A DNA stretch of 64,000 nt from Pomphorhynchus laevis (taxonomy: Eukaryota > Acanthocephala > Palaeacanthocephala > Echinorhynchida > Pomphorhynchidae). A model generated the notes under the pieces. It worked only from the letters and a program-made list of their open reading frames with translations, did not search any database and was not told where the DNA came from. Below, piece after piece: positions 34,880-47,677 of the stretch (positions are counted from its first letter, which is position 1; each line of letters opens with the position of its first letter). Position numbers and translations under genes: made by a program. The stretch lies in assembly GCA_012934845.2 (NCBI GenBank), contig WNNJ02001809.1:62001-126000 (forward strand). Direction: 5' to 3'.

Positions 34880-35830
34880 TCAGAAATTTGTAAAATACAT
34901 CAGTTTTGTCAGGATAACAATCATCAGCTTGCTGTAGCGGTTTTTCTTGACTTTTCTGATGCATTTGACCGCATATCCATTCATTTCGTTATCTCCTCTC
35001 TTAGGTCCCTTGAGCTCCCTGCGAGAATTTTTAACCGGGTGGAGATATTGCAGTACACTAAGCGGTTATACTATGAAGACGACATTGATGCACGTCAGTT
35101 CTACCCTATTACAGATGTGCATCAAGGTTCCCCTCTTTCTCCTATCTTATATCTTGCTAGCTACATTGTTCTTTACAAGACGTTTAAACGTGATAATCAT
35201 CTTGTGGTGTACGATGATGATACCATAACCTTGTTTTAAGCACGCATATGCAAAGATGTAGTCTAGGATTTCCGCCGTTTCCTTTTAAGATTAAAAAATC
35301 TGTTACGATCTGTTTGCGCCCTTGCCACAAAAAAAACTTAAGAGACAGGCACTCTCTGCGTTCTCCTCAATTTTGCAGCCTCAACCACTCCCCATCTTCA
35401 CGGATCGAGTAAAATATATGGGATTCAGCGTTACGGTGAACTGGTAGGCGAAAGACCTGAATAGAATTAAACGTACCTAAAGAGAGCTAGGAGGGCTCTA
35501 AATCGGGCCCAGCATATGTAATTAAATGGGTAAACCCAAGTACGCTTTTGGGGAATTTGGGCTATATCGGGATTAGTATTCTTCTCTAGACGACGTCCCT
35601 AAGAGCAAAGACTAAGGTTTCTCAAGCTCCTTATCTCGAGATTACCGACCATAGTAAGCCTCGACTGGACTCTTTGGGGGGTGAGAGACCTTAAATGATT
35701 CAGTCGGAAGTCGGCGGGCTGGTGCGGCGGGGGCTCGGATCCCTATGGACCTAAAACCTTAAGGCTTGAAGAAGTAGTAGAAGATTAAAGTAAAGTTCTA
35801 ATACGAACAAAGAGAAAAGAAAGAAATACG
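34880..35830 (+). mobile_element. LINE family L (copy 2), RT fragment and 3' tail
   Basis: Reads LAVAVFLDFSDAFDRI (RT motif A, about 34930-34980), then VHQGSPLSPILYLA (motif B) and LVVYDDDTITLF (motif C with YDDD) up to 35237. The thumb-like end and the 3' tail (35.40-35.83 kb) match the LINE at 7.3-8.9 kb. Part of the fingers and the endonuclease are missing and several frames are used, so it is dead. Confidence 0.75.
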
Positions 35831-35849
35831 TTCCTAAATCTAGTTTTTT

Positions 35850-36980
35850 AACTTGTATTGCTTTTCTAGATGGGTTTTGGTTGTTTTGTTAACAAACTCT
35901 TTATTTTATTTATAAAAATTCTACTGTTTTATACAGAGGTTCCCATGAATGAATACATTCGTAGTTTTTGCCCTTTACGTCATAATGTTTAAATGTGCAT
36001 TATCATAAAAATTGTCACAAAGCTTCAAATATTTATTGTATTTTTGTTTAAGGAACACGATAAATTTAAATAAGGATCACTTATTTCATCATTTAAAAAT
36101 GGCGATGACCAGTTGGATAATATCAATTAATTGCAAAAATAGCTAGGTTTTTAACTAAAATCCTTTTAGCCCTCAACGTCAATGCTATACAATTAGTTTC
36201 TGAAATAACATGAAAATTACATTTTCAGCTTCGGCAAAAATTATAACATAAAATGATTAATTAAATTAAGTGTAACTTATTTCCGCATTTAAAAATTTAA
36301 AAAGGCTTGTATGCTAAAATAAACTGTAATTTGATCATTAAAATTTATGATATTTTTAGTCGTTTTATTTTATAAATATTTGACTTTGAATAACTTTAGT
36401 TTTCTTCAATTATTTTATGCTACGGAGTTATTTAAGAGCTGAAAATAATTAATTAAATAATTAACAATTTTCAATCGTAGTGAAAAATAAAATAAATTAT
36501 AATAAAAATGTCTACATGCAATTTAGTTTATCCTGAGACTATATGATTTAATTAATATCCGGGAAACTACTTGGAGAATAAAATGAACGCTTTAGAATTT
36601 GCAAAAAAGAATTTGTTTCGAATAAATAAATGACATAAATAAACAAAATAAATGTGCAATTGTCATTGGGTTTGAATACCACTGATCAGAGATATAATAT
36701 CTCAGTAATTCTAAAATATTTAATTTAAATTTACTCTAAACTTCAAGATAACTGACATTTAACATTCATCATTCATCATTTGAATGATGAATATCATCAT
36801 TGATGATATTTTTATAGTAACGTAGTTAAAAATATGCATCTATTAAATAATTTAAATGATTTTGAATAAAACCAATTACGTTACATATTGTTGCAATTCC
36901 TAAAATTTCATTATTTGTAATTTTGTTAAAATATATATTAAATATATTATATATATTGACAGTTAATTATCAATTTTTTA
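35850..36980. other. Mostly AT-rich DNA; small PLE scrap
   Basis: No gene. About 36815-36915 is a minus-strand PLE RT fragment (region of GYYKNNIKQ and ICNDIGFLQ). Short ATTCATCATT inversions at 36765-36810 form a small palindrome. Confidence 0.5.
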
Positions 36981-38525
36981 TGAATTAAAAAATTATCAAA
37001 ACTAATAATTGCAAAATTGAAAGTTACTCTGGAATACGTAGAACAAAGTTTAATATGTTTGATGATATTCTTATATGTTTTAAGATATTTTATATTCTTA
37101 TTAAAATAAGTATCTAATTTAAATGATTTTGAACGAAACCAATATCGTTACATATCGTTGCAATTCTTAAAATTTCATTAAAAAATAAATTTAAAATCTT
37201 AAGCGGTAAATTTTTATGGATAATAAATAATATACTTTGTATTTGAATAAGATACTATTCAAAAAGAGAATAATGAGAATTTACTATACCTTGTATGCCA
37301 CTCGGCTACGAGTTAACTAACAACAAAATATAAATCGAGTGAATATCGTGTCACTTAATTATTTGCAATTGAAATTATATTCAATTACTAATTATATGGA
37401 ATTTTTCAGACGAGAACAATAGTTTCATTTAAAAAGGAAAAACACAAAGACCGACTTGATTTGGTAAATATTATTTTAAATTATTCTAGGATCCAGGCCA
37501 AACTAGAATCGTATCCTATTTTTATACTAAATATGAGAATACTTGCATATACGATTGGCATTGGATTCGTTTTCTCGATCGCCATCATCCCAATATCAGC
37601 GGATAATTTGCCCCCGCTGCTATGCTGAGTAGAAGAATAGAAGCCGAGGCCAGATAGCACAGCAGTTCCTCCTGATGACATCTAATCCTTATTAGGATAC
37701 ATCGTATATTATTAGTCAAGTTGACTTCTATTTTAAATTTTAACTTTATATAAATAATTATATAACCTCTTATATAATTATTTATATAACAAAATCTAAT
37801 ATTATATAAAAAATATCATTAAATGTACATTTGGGTTCGTAAATTGAAAACTTTTATGGATGTATAAACAATCATAATCCTTGGATTATAACGGATAATA
37901 AATAATATATTTTGTATTAGAAGAAGATACACTGATAATCAAATTTCAATAGAGGAAATATGTCATTAGCCTGCATTTGGCCAGGTTGATATGTTCGGTC
38001 GAGGAATAGGGTTGAATACGAGTAGAGATAAAGTTGAATACGAGTTAAGATGGAGTTGAATACGAATTAAGATTAATATTTAATATTAAAGTTTTATTAG
38101 AGTTAAGATAAAGTATAATTCGAGTTAAATAAAGTTGCGTGATAGCATAAAATTGTAGTCAATATGATTACATGATTCATTATGTAATGATATGAACTTC
38201 GGCATGGTTAGTCCCAAGCCCATGCTGAGAAAGGTGGGGGTTGGCGATAGACTTCGTGACAATCCAGCTTTAAAAAACTGTAGAATCAACATTATGAAAT
38301 GCTGTCTTAGTAAACTTCGGGAAAGGCGACTATAATGTTACGGCAAAAGGCGGACTCCGTAACGAAGCGGAACAAACGCTAAAGAAAAAGAAGATTATGT
38401 AATAATAAGGCCTAGATCGGTTCCAAAAGACAAAAAAGGAATCTACATCAAATTTACAATGGTATAAACAAGGATCATTTACTCAATGTATTTAAGGACA
38501 TTAGAAGTTATCGGTATTTGGACAC
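36981..38525 (+). repeat. Large inverted repeat, left arm (1545 bp)
   Basis: Nearly identical to the reverse complement of 40729-42273; both arms are 1545 bp long. It contains a PLE RT scrap (37075-37200, minus), a PLE 3' region (37690-38015) and a GC-richer block (38.20-38.46 kb). The 66-codon frame at 37681-37481 is the same PLE 3' segment seen at 41573-41773 and is not a gene. Confidence 0.9.
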
Positions 38526-40728
38526 TGATAATCAAATTTCAACAGAGGAAATATGTCATTGGCATGTATTTGGCACGGTTGCTATGTTCGGTCGAGGAAT
38601 ATTTATTAAATTAATAAAAACTGAATTTTTATTCTAAATTTCAACTTTATATGACTATAAATTATATAAAATCTTATATAATTATTTATAATTATTTACT
38701 TAATTATTTAATTTAAAATACTAGACTCAGTTAACATAATTATTTAATTAAACGTTAATAATCGTTAATAACGACACAATATGAGCCGTGTCTTAATATT
38801 TAATGGGTTCAGAAGGGAACCTTGTTTATTTCAAAATTATTTAAAAAAATTATAGAATTAATTAATTAACGTGGACTCATAAGAGTTTACTAATTACTCT
38901 GAGTTGTACAAATAGATTTGGACAAATCAAATAATTAATAACGAAATAGTAGTCCAGGGGTGCAGCTGATCCTATGCACATGTTGCAACATTTTTTAATG
39001 TGATCTACAGTCTTGTTGTGAAGACTGTAGATTAACTTTAAGGCATAATTGCCTTAAAAAGAAATTTCTTTCACGAAATGATGTGTACAAAATGCTATTT
39101 TCACAAAATGCTATTTAGATAAGATCGATTTTGTTTTGCTCTGTTGCAGTTATTTATGATGATAAGAGGAGATCACATATTCGTTTTTTGCTGGCTAATC
39201 AAAAAAAACTGCGTTTTTCTTGACATTTTTATGCTGTCCCTGGTGCATATGCGAGCAAATATTTATTTACAACAAGTCCTCACTGTGAAATAGTGATACA
39301 TAAATACTGAAGTATAGTAGCAACAAAAGTCATTTTCGATCCATACTACCAAAGCGGAGAAAATTTTTCGGTCGGCACTAATCACCACGGCTGAGTTGGA
39401 AGCGGATGCTTAATGAAGTTGTGCAAGATACATTAACAAGCTACTAAAAGCTCACAATTACCAAAAGCGTATCAAATGATCAGAACTAAAAGCGTTAGAT
39501 GGATTTCAACAACGGATACCGGCTTAATACCATTTTAAGACCATTATATATAATGGAATATAAGACCATTATAGACCATTATATTATAATTAAAAATAAG
39601 CAGATAGGAACTGCTTAAGTTATCAACGCCACAGGTTTGATTACTTTTCGTTTTAAAGTAAAATGCAATTTGAAATAGTAAAATAGCAAAATGCAATTTC
39701 ATTTAATTGCCTTATTGCTATGATATTAAATAGCCAATCGATGAATTGAATGAGCTGTGATGATGTGTTGATTAGCTGCTAATAACCAGTGAAAAGAAGG
39801 TTGAATGTGTTTTAGCATCAAGTTATATTGTCGCAGAAAGTCTGACGATTTAGCTTTGTCTCGCTATTAACGACAATAATAAACGGCTTTTGATATTCAT
39901 TTTAACATCCATTAAATCGCAATTACAAATCTATATATCATAGAATGTGGGAATTTGTATTGAATTGTATGCACCTTCATACGATTGAATAATGTATACT
40001 GTCTGTTGTTTTTATTCGTAAATCCATCAAATACAGTCACGTGCCACTGAGTCATTTATTGATATAAATAGCTATTATTAACTTAATTTTCCTACTTAAT
40101 TTTTACTGATTCGTAACTTAATTTTTTATAATAGTTTGATTATGGTTAAAATATGGGTAGAATTATATTCAATCGTATACAACTGATGTTGCTAGTCAAT
40201 TACGATCAATTATACCGATCAATTGAAATATATTATAATTGATTAAATTGCTTAAATTAAAATTTTAACCTGTAAATTTCTTCCGTATTTTGCCGATGTA
40301 AGATCCATATTTTAATGCACGATCCGCATCTTCTTGATGTAACATCCTCATTTTTCAATGTAAAATCAGTATTTTTCTCGACGCTTGATCCGTATTTTTT
40401 TTAATGTAAAATCAGTATTTTCTCGATGTAAGATTCGTATTTTATAGTATTAAGATCATTAATTATCGAGTACAAATGCATTATAATTTAATATGCATTC
40501 AATAGTTCGAATAATATCAATAACGATCGATTGAAAGGCAAATAATGATTTTTGCGATCCATTATTTCAATGGCTAATAAGCGATATGTTAATATTTGAC
40601 ACTGCATTGTTCCAACTAGTTTTATAGATTAAAGGTTCTACGTAGATTATGGTATTAGTAATAGCTAAGATGGATTAACTACTTGAGTGTTGATGATGGT
40701 GATCTCGAATTTCTAATATACTTTTATT
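38526..40728. other. Spacer of the large inverted repeat
   Basis: Begins with a second direct copy of the segment at 37927-38013 (38520-38603) and a PLE 3' end (to about 38770). The rest is AT-rich without genes. A roughly 30-bp tandem repeat lies at 40298-40445. Confidence 0.5.
40298..40445. repeat. Degenerate tandem repeat, about 30-35 bp unit
   Basis: Four to five imperfect copies of a GATGTAAGATCCGTATTTT-like unit. Confidence 0.6.
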
Positions 40729-42273
40729 GTGTCCAAATACCGATAACTTATAATGTCCTTAAATATATTGAGTAAATGATCCTTGTTTATACCATTGTAA
40801 ATTTGATGTAGATTCCTTTTTTGTCTTTTGGAACCGATCTAGGCCTTATTATTACATAATCTTCTTTTTCTTTAGCGTTTGTTCCGCTTCGTTACGGAGT
40901 CCGCCTTTTGCCGTAACATTATAGTCGCCTTTCCCGAAGTTTACTAAGACAGCATTTCATAATGTTGATTCTACAGTTTTTTAAAGCTGGATTGTCACGA
41001 AGTCTATCGCCAACCCCCTCCTTTCTCAGCATGGGCTTGGGACTAACCATGCCGAAGTTCATATCATTACATAATGAATCATGTAATCATATTGACTACA
41101 ATTTTATGCTATCACGCAACTTTATTTAACTCGAATTATACTTTATCTTAACTCTAATAAAACTTTAATATTAAATATTAATCTTAATTCGTATTCAACT
41201 CCATCTTAACTCGTATTCAACTTTATCTCTACTCGTATTCAACCCTATTCCTCGACCGAACATATCAACCTGGCCAAATGCAGGCTAATGACATATTTCC
41301 TCTATTGAAATTTGATTATCAGTGTATCTTCTTCTAATACAAAATATATTATTTATTATCCGTTATAATCCAAGGATTATGATTGTTTATACATCCATAA
41401 AAGTTTTCAATTTACGAACCCAAATGTACATTTAATGATATTTTTTATATAATATTAGATTTTGTTATATAAATAATTATCTAAGAGGTTATATAATTAT
41501 TTATATAAAGTTAAAATTTAAAATAGAAGTCAACTTGACTAATAATATACGATGTATCCTAATAAGGATTAGATGTCATCAGGAGGAACTGCTGTGCTAT
41601 CTGGCCTCGGCTTCTATTCTTCTACTCAGCATAGCAGCGGGGGCAAATTATCCGCTGATATTGGGATGATGGCGATCGAGAAAACGAATCCAATGCCAAT
41701 CGTATATGCAAGTATTCTCATATTTAGTATAAAAATAGGATACGATTCTAGTTTGGCCTGGATCCTAGAATAATTTAAAATAATATTTACCAAATCAAGT
41801 CGGTCTTTGTGTTTTTCCTTTTTAAATGAAACTATTGTTCTCGTCTGAAAAATTCCATATAATTAGTAATTGAATATAATTTCAATTGCAAATAATTAAG
41901 TGACACGATATTCACTCGATTTATATTTTGTTGTTAGTTAACTCGTAGCCGAGTGGCATACAAGGTATAGTAAATTCTCATTATTCTCTTTTTGAATAGT
42001 ATCTTATTCAAATACAAAGTATATTATTTATTATCCATAAAAATTTACCGCTTAAGATTTTAAATTTATTTTTTAATGAAATTTTAAGAATTGCAACGAT
42101 ATGTAACGATATTGGTTTCGTTCAAAATCATTTAAATTAGATACTTATTTTAATAAGAATATAAAATATCTTAAAACATATAAGAATATCATCAAACATA
42201 TTAAACTTTGTTCTACGTATTCCAGAGTAACTTTCAATTTTGCAATTATTAGTTTTGATAATTTTTTAATTCA
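40729..42273 (-). repeat. Large inverted repeat, right arm (1545 bp)
   Basis: Inverted partner of 36981-38525 with only scattered single-base differences (for example a G/A change in the GAGAAAGG block). PLE 3' sequence runs from about 41240 to 41570. Confidence 0.9.
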
Positions 42274-42495
42274 CTGTCTATATATTTTTAAATTGCGCGT
42301 TATCTTAATTTTTTGTTAGAACTATAATTTTAGTTCAGCTGATTATGGTAAATACAATTTCATTTAAAAATAGCAATTTACTCAATTCATTATTATGGTT
42401 TTGTAAGAATTTTTAATGTTAAAATTCCTGGTTAGTTTTAGTAAATTCTACAAAATTTCCTCTGTTTGAAGTCAAATTTAAAAACATTTTTAGAT

Positions 42496-42669
42496 ATGGA
42501 ATTCATGGGTCAGCTACTTTTAGTTATACTTAGTTTCTTCATACCTCCATTAGCCGTATTTTTGAAATTGAATAAATGTGGACAGGATATACTTATCAAT
42601 GTGGTATTGTTGTTTTTCTTTTGGATTCCTGCCGTAATACACGCTCTATGGGTTGTCCTGAGAGAATGA
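42496..42669 (+). CDS. PMP3/UPF0057-family membrane peptide
   Basis: A 57-residue protein of two membrane helices. The first is LLLVILSFFIPPLAVFLK with the family PP motif; a short polar turn with KCGQD follows; the second is LINVVLLFFFWIPAVIHALWVVL with the family WIP..IHA motif. Yeast Pmp3 and plant RCI2 members affect membrane potential and salt or cold tolerance; the animal role is less clear. The frame is open from 42466, but the ATG at 42496 gives the usual length and lies two bases after an acceptor-like TTTTTAG, so it is the preferred start. The glycine usual before WIP is replaced by Phe. Confidence 0.85.
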   Translation: MEFMGQLLLVILSFFIPPLAVFLKLNKCGQDILINVVLLFFFWIPAVIHALWVVLRE

Positions 42670-43220
42670 TTTGATACAAACCGAATTAAAGAATGTATTA
42701 GCGAAACATGATTCTTCGATTCTAATAAAAATGATATTTTCTGGATTTTTTATTGATTTTCAACTGAGCAGATAATGTTGATGCTATTTACACGTCAGCA
42801 TAAACTGCGAATATCCTTTTTGGACTTTTAGGTTGTATTATGTAGTTATTATTAATTTAACCGTTTACAAGCACAGCCCATAAATAATAACTATCGATAT
42901 TATTCCATCTAGCATCGTTACAGTTGAAAATACAAAGACGTCCATTGATTTCTCCTAACAAAGATATATTTTAATGCTTTGAATGTTTGCGGTCATTCAA
43001 AAACTACATGCATAATTTGTATAGTCTCAATATGTAGACATAATTTGTACAATTTATTAATAACGGGCGTATACATAACATATACGATATATAGTGTGTC
43101 CTATAATATTACAAAACAGTGTAATATAGTAAGTTACTATATAATGTAAAACATTAAATGCCACATTTTTAATGATTTATTTTTCAATCAAAATATTTGT
43201 AAATTTTTCGACATTTAAAA
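42670..43220. other. No gene seen
   Basis: AT-rich region after PMP3; no repeat recognised. Confidence 0.35.
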
Positions 43221-44920
43221 TTTAAAAAGATAATAAATCAATAAATGATATAGAAATTGCCAAATTTATATATTGCGGATAGTTGCTTAGGAAGGAATAT
43301 CCAACCGACTCCAAAAAGAATGCTGCATTCCATCGTGGCATGGCTGTGCTGATTCGTTGTATGAGCCAGCTGAATGCGCATTTATCTCCGGTTGTCCGCC
43401 CCAACCTCGAAACAAGCTTCCTCAAAAATGCAGATGCACTGAAACCGACCGCGCCTAGTGTTTTGATGGCGATGGAGACGAATAAATACTGTCGATTCTC
43501 AAGGCAGCTGTATTTGGTTAATTTAAGCTGCTCCGCGTGGGATACAACATCGCTAGCAGAAGACAAGGCATGATCGACATGACTAACAGAGAGGGTGTTC
43601 GGGCAAGTGAAATCCCAAACAAGTATACGACCAGCTTCCTATGGCATAAGAGTCGCACTGTCGGGTCGTTTGTCATCGTCTCGCGCTAAGTCTTCCGGTT
43701 CGAGTCTGGATGGCGATCCCAATAGAGCGAGAGCCATTCTCAAAATCTTGTTGATCGCAACATGTCGATGATGACGAGACGTTATCATGTTGCAGTCTAA
43801 GGCATGATCACTGTGCCGCGGGACCGACACTCCGTAAAAACACCGAAGCGGTTGAAATTACATTGAACACCGAGTCTCAACGCCACGGTGATAGAAATAG
43901 ATCGGTCATCAAGTCGTATGCAGACGGATGTGATCGATAGTGCTTCAAGGAACGCTCAGGACTACTTTGATGCTACTGCGGTGAGTCAAGCTCGAAATTC
44001 AGTTGTGTGTACTTCGTCGACAAGTCTTCGTTGATACGCTTAATAGTGTTCGGCCATCCACCGATTTTGAGATATTTGATCCGATGGAATGATTGTCCGA
44101 AATTCCGCGTTTCATTGATTTGAGATATTTTTCTAGTCAGATTCTGAAGGGTTAACGGCGGACAGTTGCGTAGCAGCATCTTTAGTTCCATTGTGTCGTT
44201 GATGGATGAACCGAACGCAGGAATGATAGCCTCCAATGCCTGGCAGACACCGAGGCCACCAGGACGGATTGGTAAGGTCGCTTATCTCCAGGCTTCGTTG
44301 GGTAGTGGCACATTGAGTATTTCGCTCAATAGTCGTCGAACTTCAGTGCCGAACAATTAAAGCATTTCACTTCCGTGGCAGGGGGTACATCGAAGAAGGA
44401 AGTAAATCTTTTGCAAGCTGAGCGAGCTATGAAAAGCACGAAGGCGTCGTGAGCGCTCAATTCGGTCAACCAGATTTCTGCATTATGAAGCTCGTACACT
44501 GCGCAGCTTAGTGCGTTGTTGATTCTTGCTAGTCCACCAGTGGCACGACCAGAAGCTGCGCGTCTACATGTGTGATGGTCTTGCATCTTGTTAGCTTGCA
44601 TGTGATATCTTGGCTCACATTCCTATTTCCTGTGATCACCTCGCACTTTTGAAGTTTTTATTGTAATTCAATTTCGGCTCCATCAGCCTGAAAATTTTGT
44701 GGATATCGGCCAGAATGTCTTCCCCCGTAAAATGCCAGGACGCAGTCGTCGATGTACCATAGGTTCAGACTGAATTTTAAGCTATGTACCAAGCTGTTGA
44801 TGATGAGGCAAAATAGTAAAGGGCACAATGGGTCTTCTTTCTGAATGCCTTCAGCCGAGATGATACGTTTGTTGTCGAATAGAAGCGATCGTAACAAAGT
44901 CGGTATCAAAAAATATTTTT
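43220..44920 (-). mobile_element. Family N retroelement (copy 3)
   Basis: Minus strand, 5' to 3': EGIQKEDPLCPLLFCLIINS (RT motif B) and LNLWYIDDCVLAF (motif C, 44909-44658), a thumb region (44236-43973), a nuclease-like segment with DLARDDDKRPDSATL (about 43690), and the C-terminal SCLENRQYLFVSIAIKTLGA with LGRTTGDKCAF and QRISTA (43566-43270). Several frames are needed, so it is dead. Confidence 0.75.
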
Positions 44921-45020
44921 AAACTTTTAAAATTTTAGTCTTAAATAAATTAATTTATTTATAGTTTTAGAAAAATTAATAAAAATAACATGCTATTTAA
45001 TGTCATTTTACATTAATAAT
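44921..45020. other. AT-rich, no feature
   Basis: Short AT-rich stretch between the LINE and the family E repeat. Confidence 0.3.
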
Positions 45021-45129
45021 ATAGTAATCATATAAGCCCGACGCGAAAGATATCAAATTTAATATTTTATAGATTAATCTAGATCTAAGTGTAATTTTGA
45101 TTTATACTTATTGATGAATTCCATTGCAT

Positions 45130-45225
45130 TGTAGCAGACTATCAACGTCATCACTTTCGTCATCACTATGACTCATCAGTGCCAGTTGCCTTCTACTGCT
45201 GGCTGCAGAGGAGGACTAGCAGACG
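45130..45225 (-). ncRNA. Hammerhead core, family E copy 1
   Basis: Minus strand: TGGCA, CTGATGA (45179-45173), GTCAT-AGTG-ATGAC as a perfect 5-bp stem II with tetraloop, then GAAA. TGCTA for stem I follows a GTC triplet about 20 bases on. A second possible stem I partner lies upstream (CAGCCAG after a CTC), which would make it type III. Stem III is weak in either reading, so the strand giving the cleavage site is unsettled. Confidence 0.5.
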
Positions 45226-45439
45226 GCAATGAACGAATGAATCAGGTGCATGATGTACTAGAAAATCTCTAATAACATCATCTAGAGTACTGAATTAGCT
45301 CTACAATAGCTTCACCAGATTGGATCATTAGTAAAAGCACTGACAAATGCTAGCGCGATGTATCAAAATATCGTCTTACTTCTATTTCTCAAATGATGAT
45401 ATTCCGCGTGAATTTTTAGTAATCATATAAGCCCGACGC

Positions 45440-45535
45440 AAAATAATGACGAATGCCGTTTCGTCATCACTATGATTCATCAGTGCGAGTTTCCTCCCAC
45501 TGCTGGATGCAGAAGAGGACTAGCATTTATAATAT
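45440..45535 (-). ncRNA. Hammerhead core, family E copy 2
   Basis: Minus strand: CTCGCA, CTGATGA (45483-45477), ATCAT-AGTG-ATGAC (one lost pair), GAAACG, a 5-base loop, then CGTC. Stem III (ACG/CGT) and a GTC triplet are present, but stem I has no good adjacent partner. Confidence 0.45.
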
Positions 45536-46127
45536 AAAATGTTGATGTAATGGCAATATATAAGTCAAAATATAAAGTTGAACTTGCAATCAACGGTAAA
45601 TTACAAGCATAACTTGTAGTGTATAGTATATTCAATATATAGTATATTAATTAATATAGTATATATTTTATTTGTTTGCGAGAATAGTTAGTTAATTATT
45701 CTATAATATGAAGAGTTTTAAGATAATTCATATATAATTCATAAGAATTATATGTGGTATAGTTTTAATAACCATTTTAAATTATTTTTGTATTTAACTT
45801 TGAAATAATGTTTTTAAATTATTAAAAATTAATTTAAAATAATAAAATATTTTATAAAACATAGAAATTTCAAGGAATGTGAATGTCTTCAGATGTCGGA
45901 CTTCCTTCTGGGGACAGCTGCCTTCGATCTAATAATATTTCTCATATAAATTAGATTAAAAATTTTCAAATTAAATAAAAAATATAATCAATATGATATA
46001 TAAATTGATTTAATTTAATTAACATGCATTTAGTTAGCGTACATTTAAAATTTTAATTTTAAATTTTATCTTTATATAAATATTAATTTATCTTTATCTT
46101 TATTTGAACAAATACATATAAATATCA
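45536..46127. other. No gene seen
   Basis: AT-rich, no recognised repeat. Confidence 0.35.
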
Positions 46128-47105
46128 ACTCAGCTAGCTGAGTCTACGTATTTAATAAAATTCTATAAAATTAAATAAATAAATCAAATAAATACAAATA
46201 ATAATGCTAGATCAATAAATCAAAATTTTATAATTAGATAAAAAATAGTTATAAATAGGTATAATCAAAATTTAATAATAAAATAATAAAATAAATAATT
46301 GTTTTAAGATTTTTTAAATTTAAATCAAGTTAAAATAAAAATTGAAATTTAAAATAAAAGTCAATTTTTATGAAAGGCGGGAAAAATAAATTAGAGAAAT
46401 TGGACAGTTAATGACGGATAGGAGTAACATGTTAAATGAAGAACACGCTTTTTAATGGATAGATTTGACCTAAAATTTATAACTTTAATTTCGTACATTT
46501 GTGCTGTATTTTACTTTGCCTTTTAGAAAAGGCAAAGTAAAATAAAATCAGCTAACTGAGTCTACGTATTTAATATAATTATAAAATAAACAAAACATAA
46601 TAATGCTAAATCAAAATTTAATAATTAAATAATAAAATAAATAATTGTTTTAAGATTTTCTATAATTTAAATCAAGTTAAAAAAATGAAATTTAAAATAA
46701 ACGTCATTTTTATGAATTGACTAATAAATAACAGACGTTGTATATTTAATAATAAAATTGTAAATTATCAATTAATGATAACTATTAATTAATATTTATT
46801 CAGAATAAATAATCAAATCAGCTAACTGAGTCTACGTATCTTAATATAATTATAAAATAAACAAAACATAATAATGCTAAATCAAAATTTAATAATTAAA
46901 TAATAAAATAAATAATTGTTTTAAGATTTTTTATAATTTAAATCAAGTTAAAATCACAAATTGAAATTTAAAATAAACGTCATTTTTATGAATTGACTAA
47001 TAAGTAACAGACGTTGTATCAAAAAATGATTACAGGTCATCAGGAGGAACTGCTATGTATCAGGTTTCGTCCCCTAACTCATATACCCAACAGATCAACT
47101 GGGCC
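46128..47105 (-). mobile_element. Three PLE 3' ends in tandem
   Basis: The AACTGAGTCTACGTA block opens copies at about 46130, 46548 and 46813, each running on through AATTGAAATTTAAAATAAA and TGAATTGACTAATAA. The third reaches the AGGAGGAACTGCTATG hairpin region. All are minus-strand PLE 3' ends without coding sequence. Confidence 0.7.
46507..46544. repeat. Perfect 18-bp hairpin next to a PLE 3' end
   Basis: TATTTTACTTTGCCTTTT (46507-46524) pairs completely with 46527-46544 around a 2-base loop, and ends 3 bases before the PLE 3' end at 46548. Confidence 0.75.
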
Positions 47106-47677
47106 AAATACGTAATATTTGATGATGTAATAAATACTCATTTAAAGATGTAATATTCATTTAAATATGCAATAAAATAAAAGTTTAATGGTACATTTAA
47201 ATATACCATTACTAGTACCATTACTACTCATTTTCATCTCTAATGAGTAGCGCTATTTCGTAATTAAATGTAATTCTACTATACAAAATCATGCTTTAAG
47301 TGCCACACCAGCCATAAACGATTTAGAACCAAATGGTTAGTGAACTCAAAGTTTAATAATGGATGATAATAATTTGATAATAAGTCTAATAATTTGAAAA
47401 TATAAAAATTATAATAACATCTAAGAATGACTTATATTTAAATAAATACAATATTTTTTGATATTGTATATATAATATAATGTAAATTATATTTAATATA
47501 CAATAATATGTTTTGAATATAATACAATCTTTTAAATTTTTCACCAAAAATGTTTAAATTTGCTTAATGCTAATAGCCATCTACTTATGTACTTTTACAT
47601 TTTTGCTTGATTATTACAACGTAATAATTTAATAAGTTTAAATTACAAGGTTATATTCAACATTATTGAAATTCAGA
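47106..47677. other. Downstream flank of the PACRG-like gene; no feature
   Basis: AT-rich DNA, no coding signal. Confidence 0.35.

Larger units (their letters stand above)
45022..45535 (-). repeat. Two-unit hammerhead-bearing repeat (family E)
   Basis: TAGTAATCATATAAGCCCGA occurs at 45022 and 45417, and a second block with CGTCATCACTATGA and GAGGACTAGCA occurs at about 45155-45220 and 45463-45523. The units differ by an insertion of roughly 90 bp. Each carries a hammerhead core on the minus strand. Confidence 0.7.

Noticed and set aside
37481-37681. 66-codon frame found identically in both arms of the inverted repeat
   Set aside because: It is PLE 3' non-coding sequence; the related copies at 25.8 and 47.0 kb do not keep the frame.
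41573-41773. HDV-like ribozyme in the PLE 3' segment (GCTGTGCT/AGCATAGC, then GGGGGCAAAT)
   Set aside because: P2, P3 and the active-site C region could not be paired consistently in the related copies at 25.8 and 47.0 kb.
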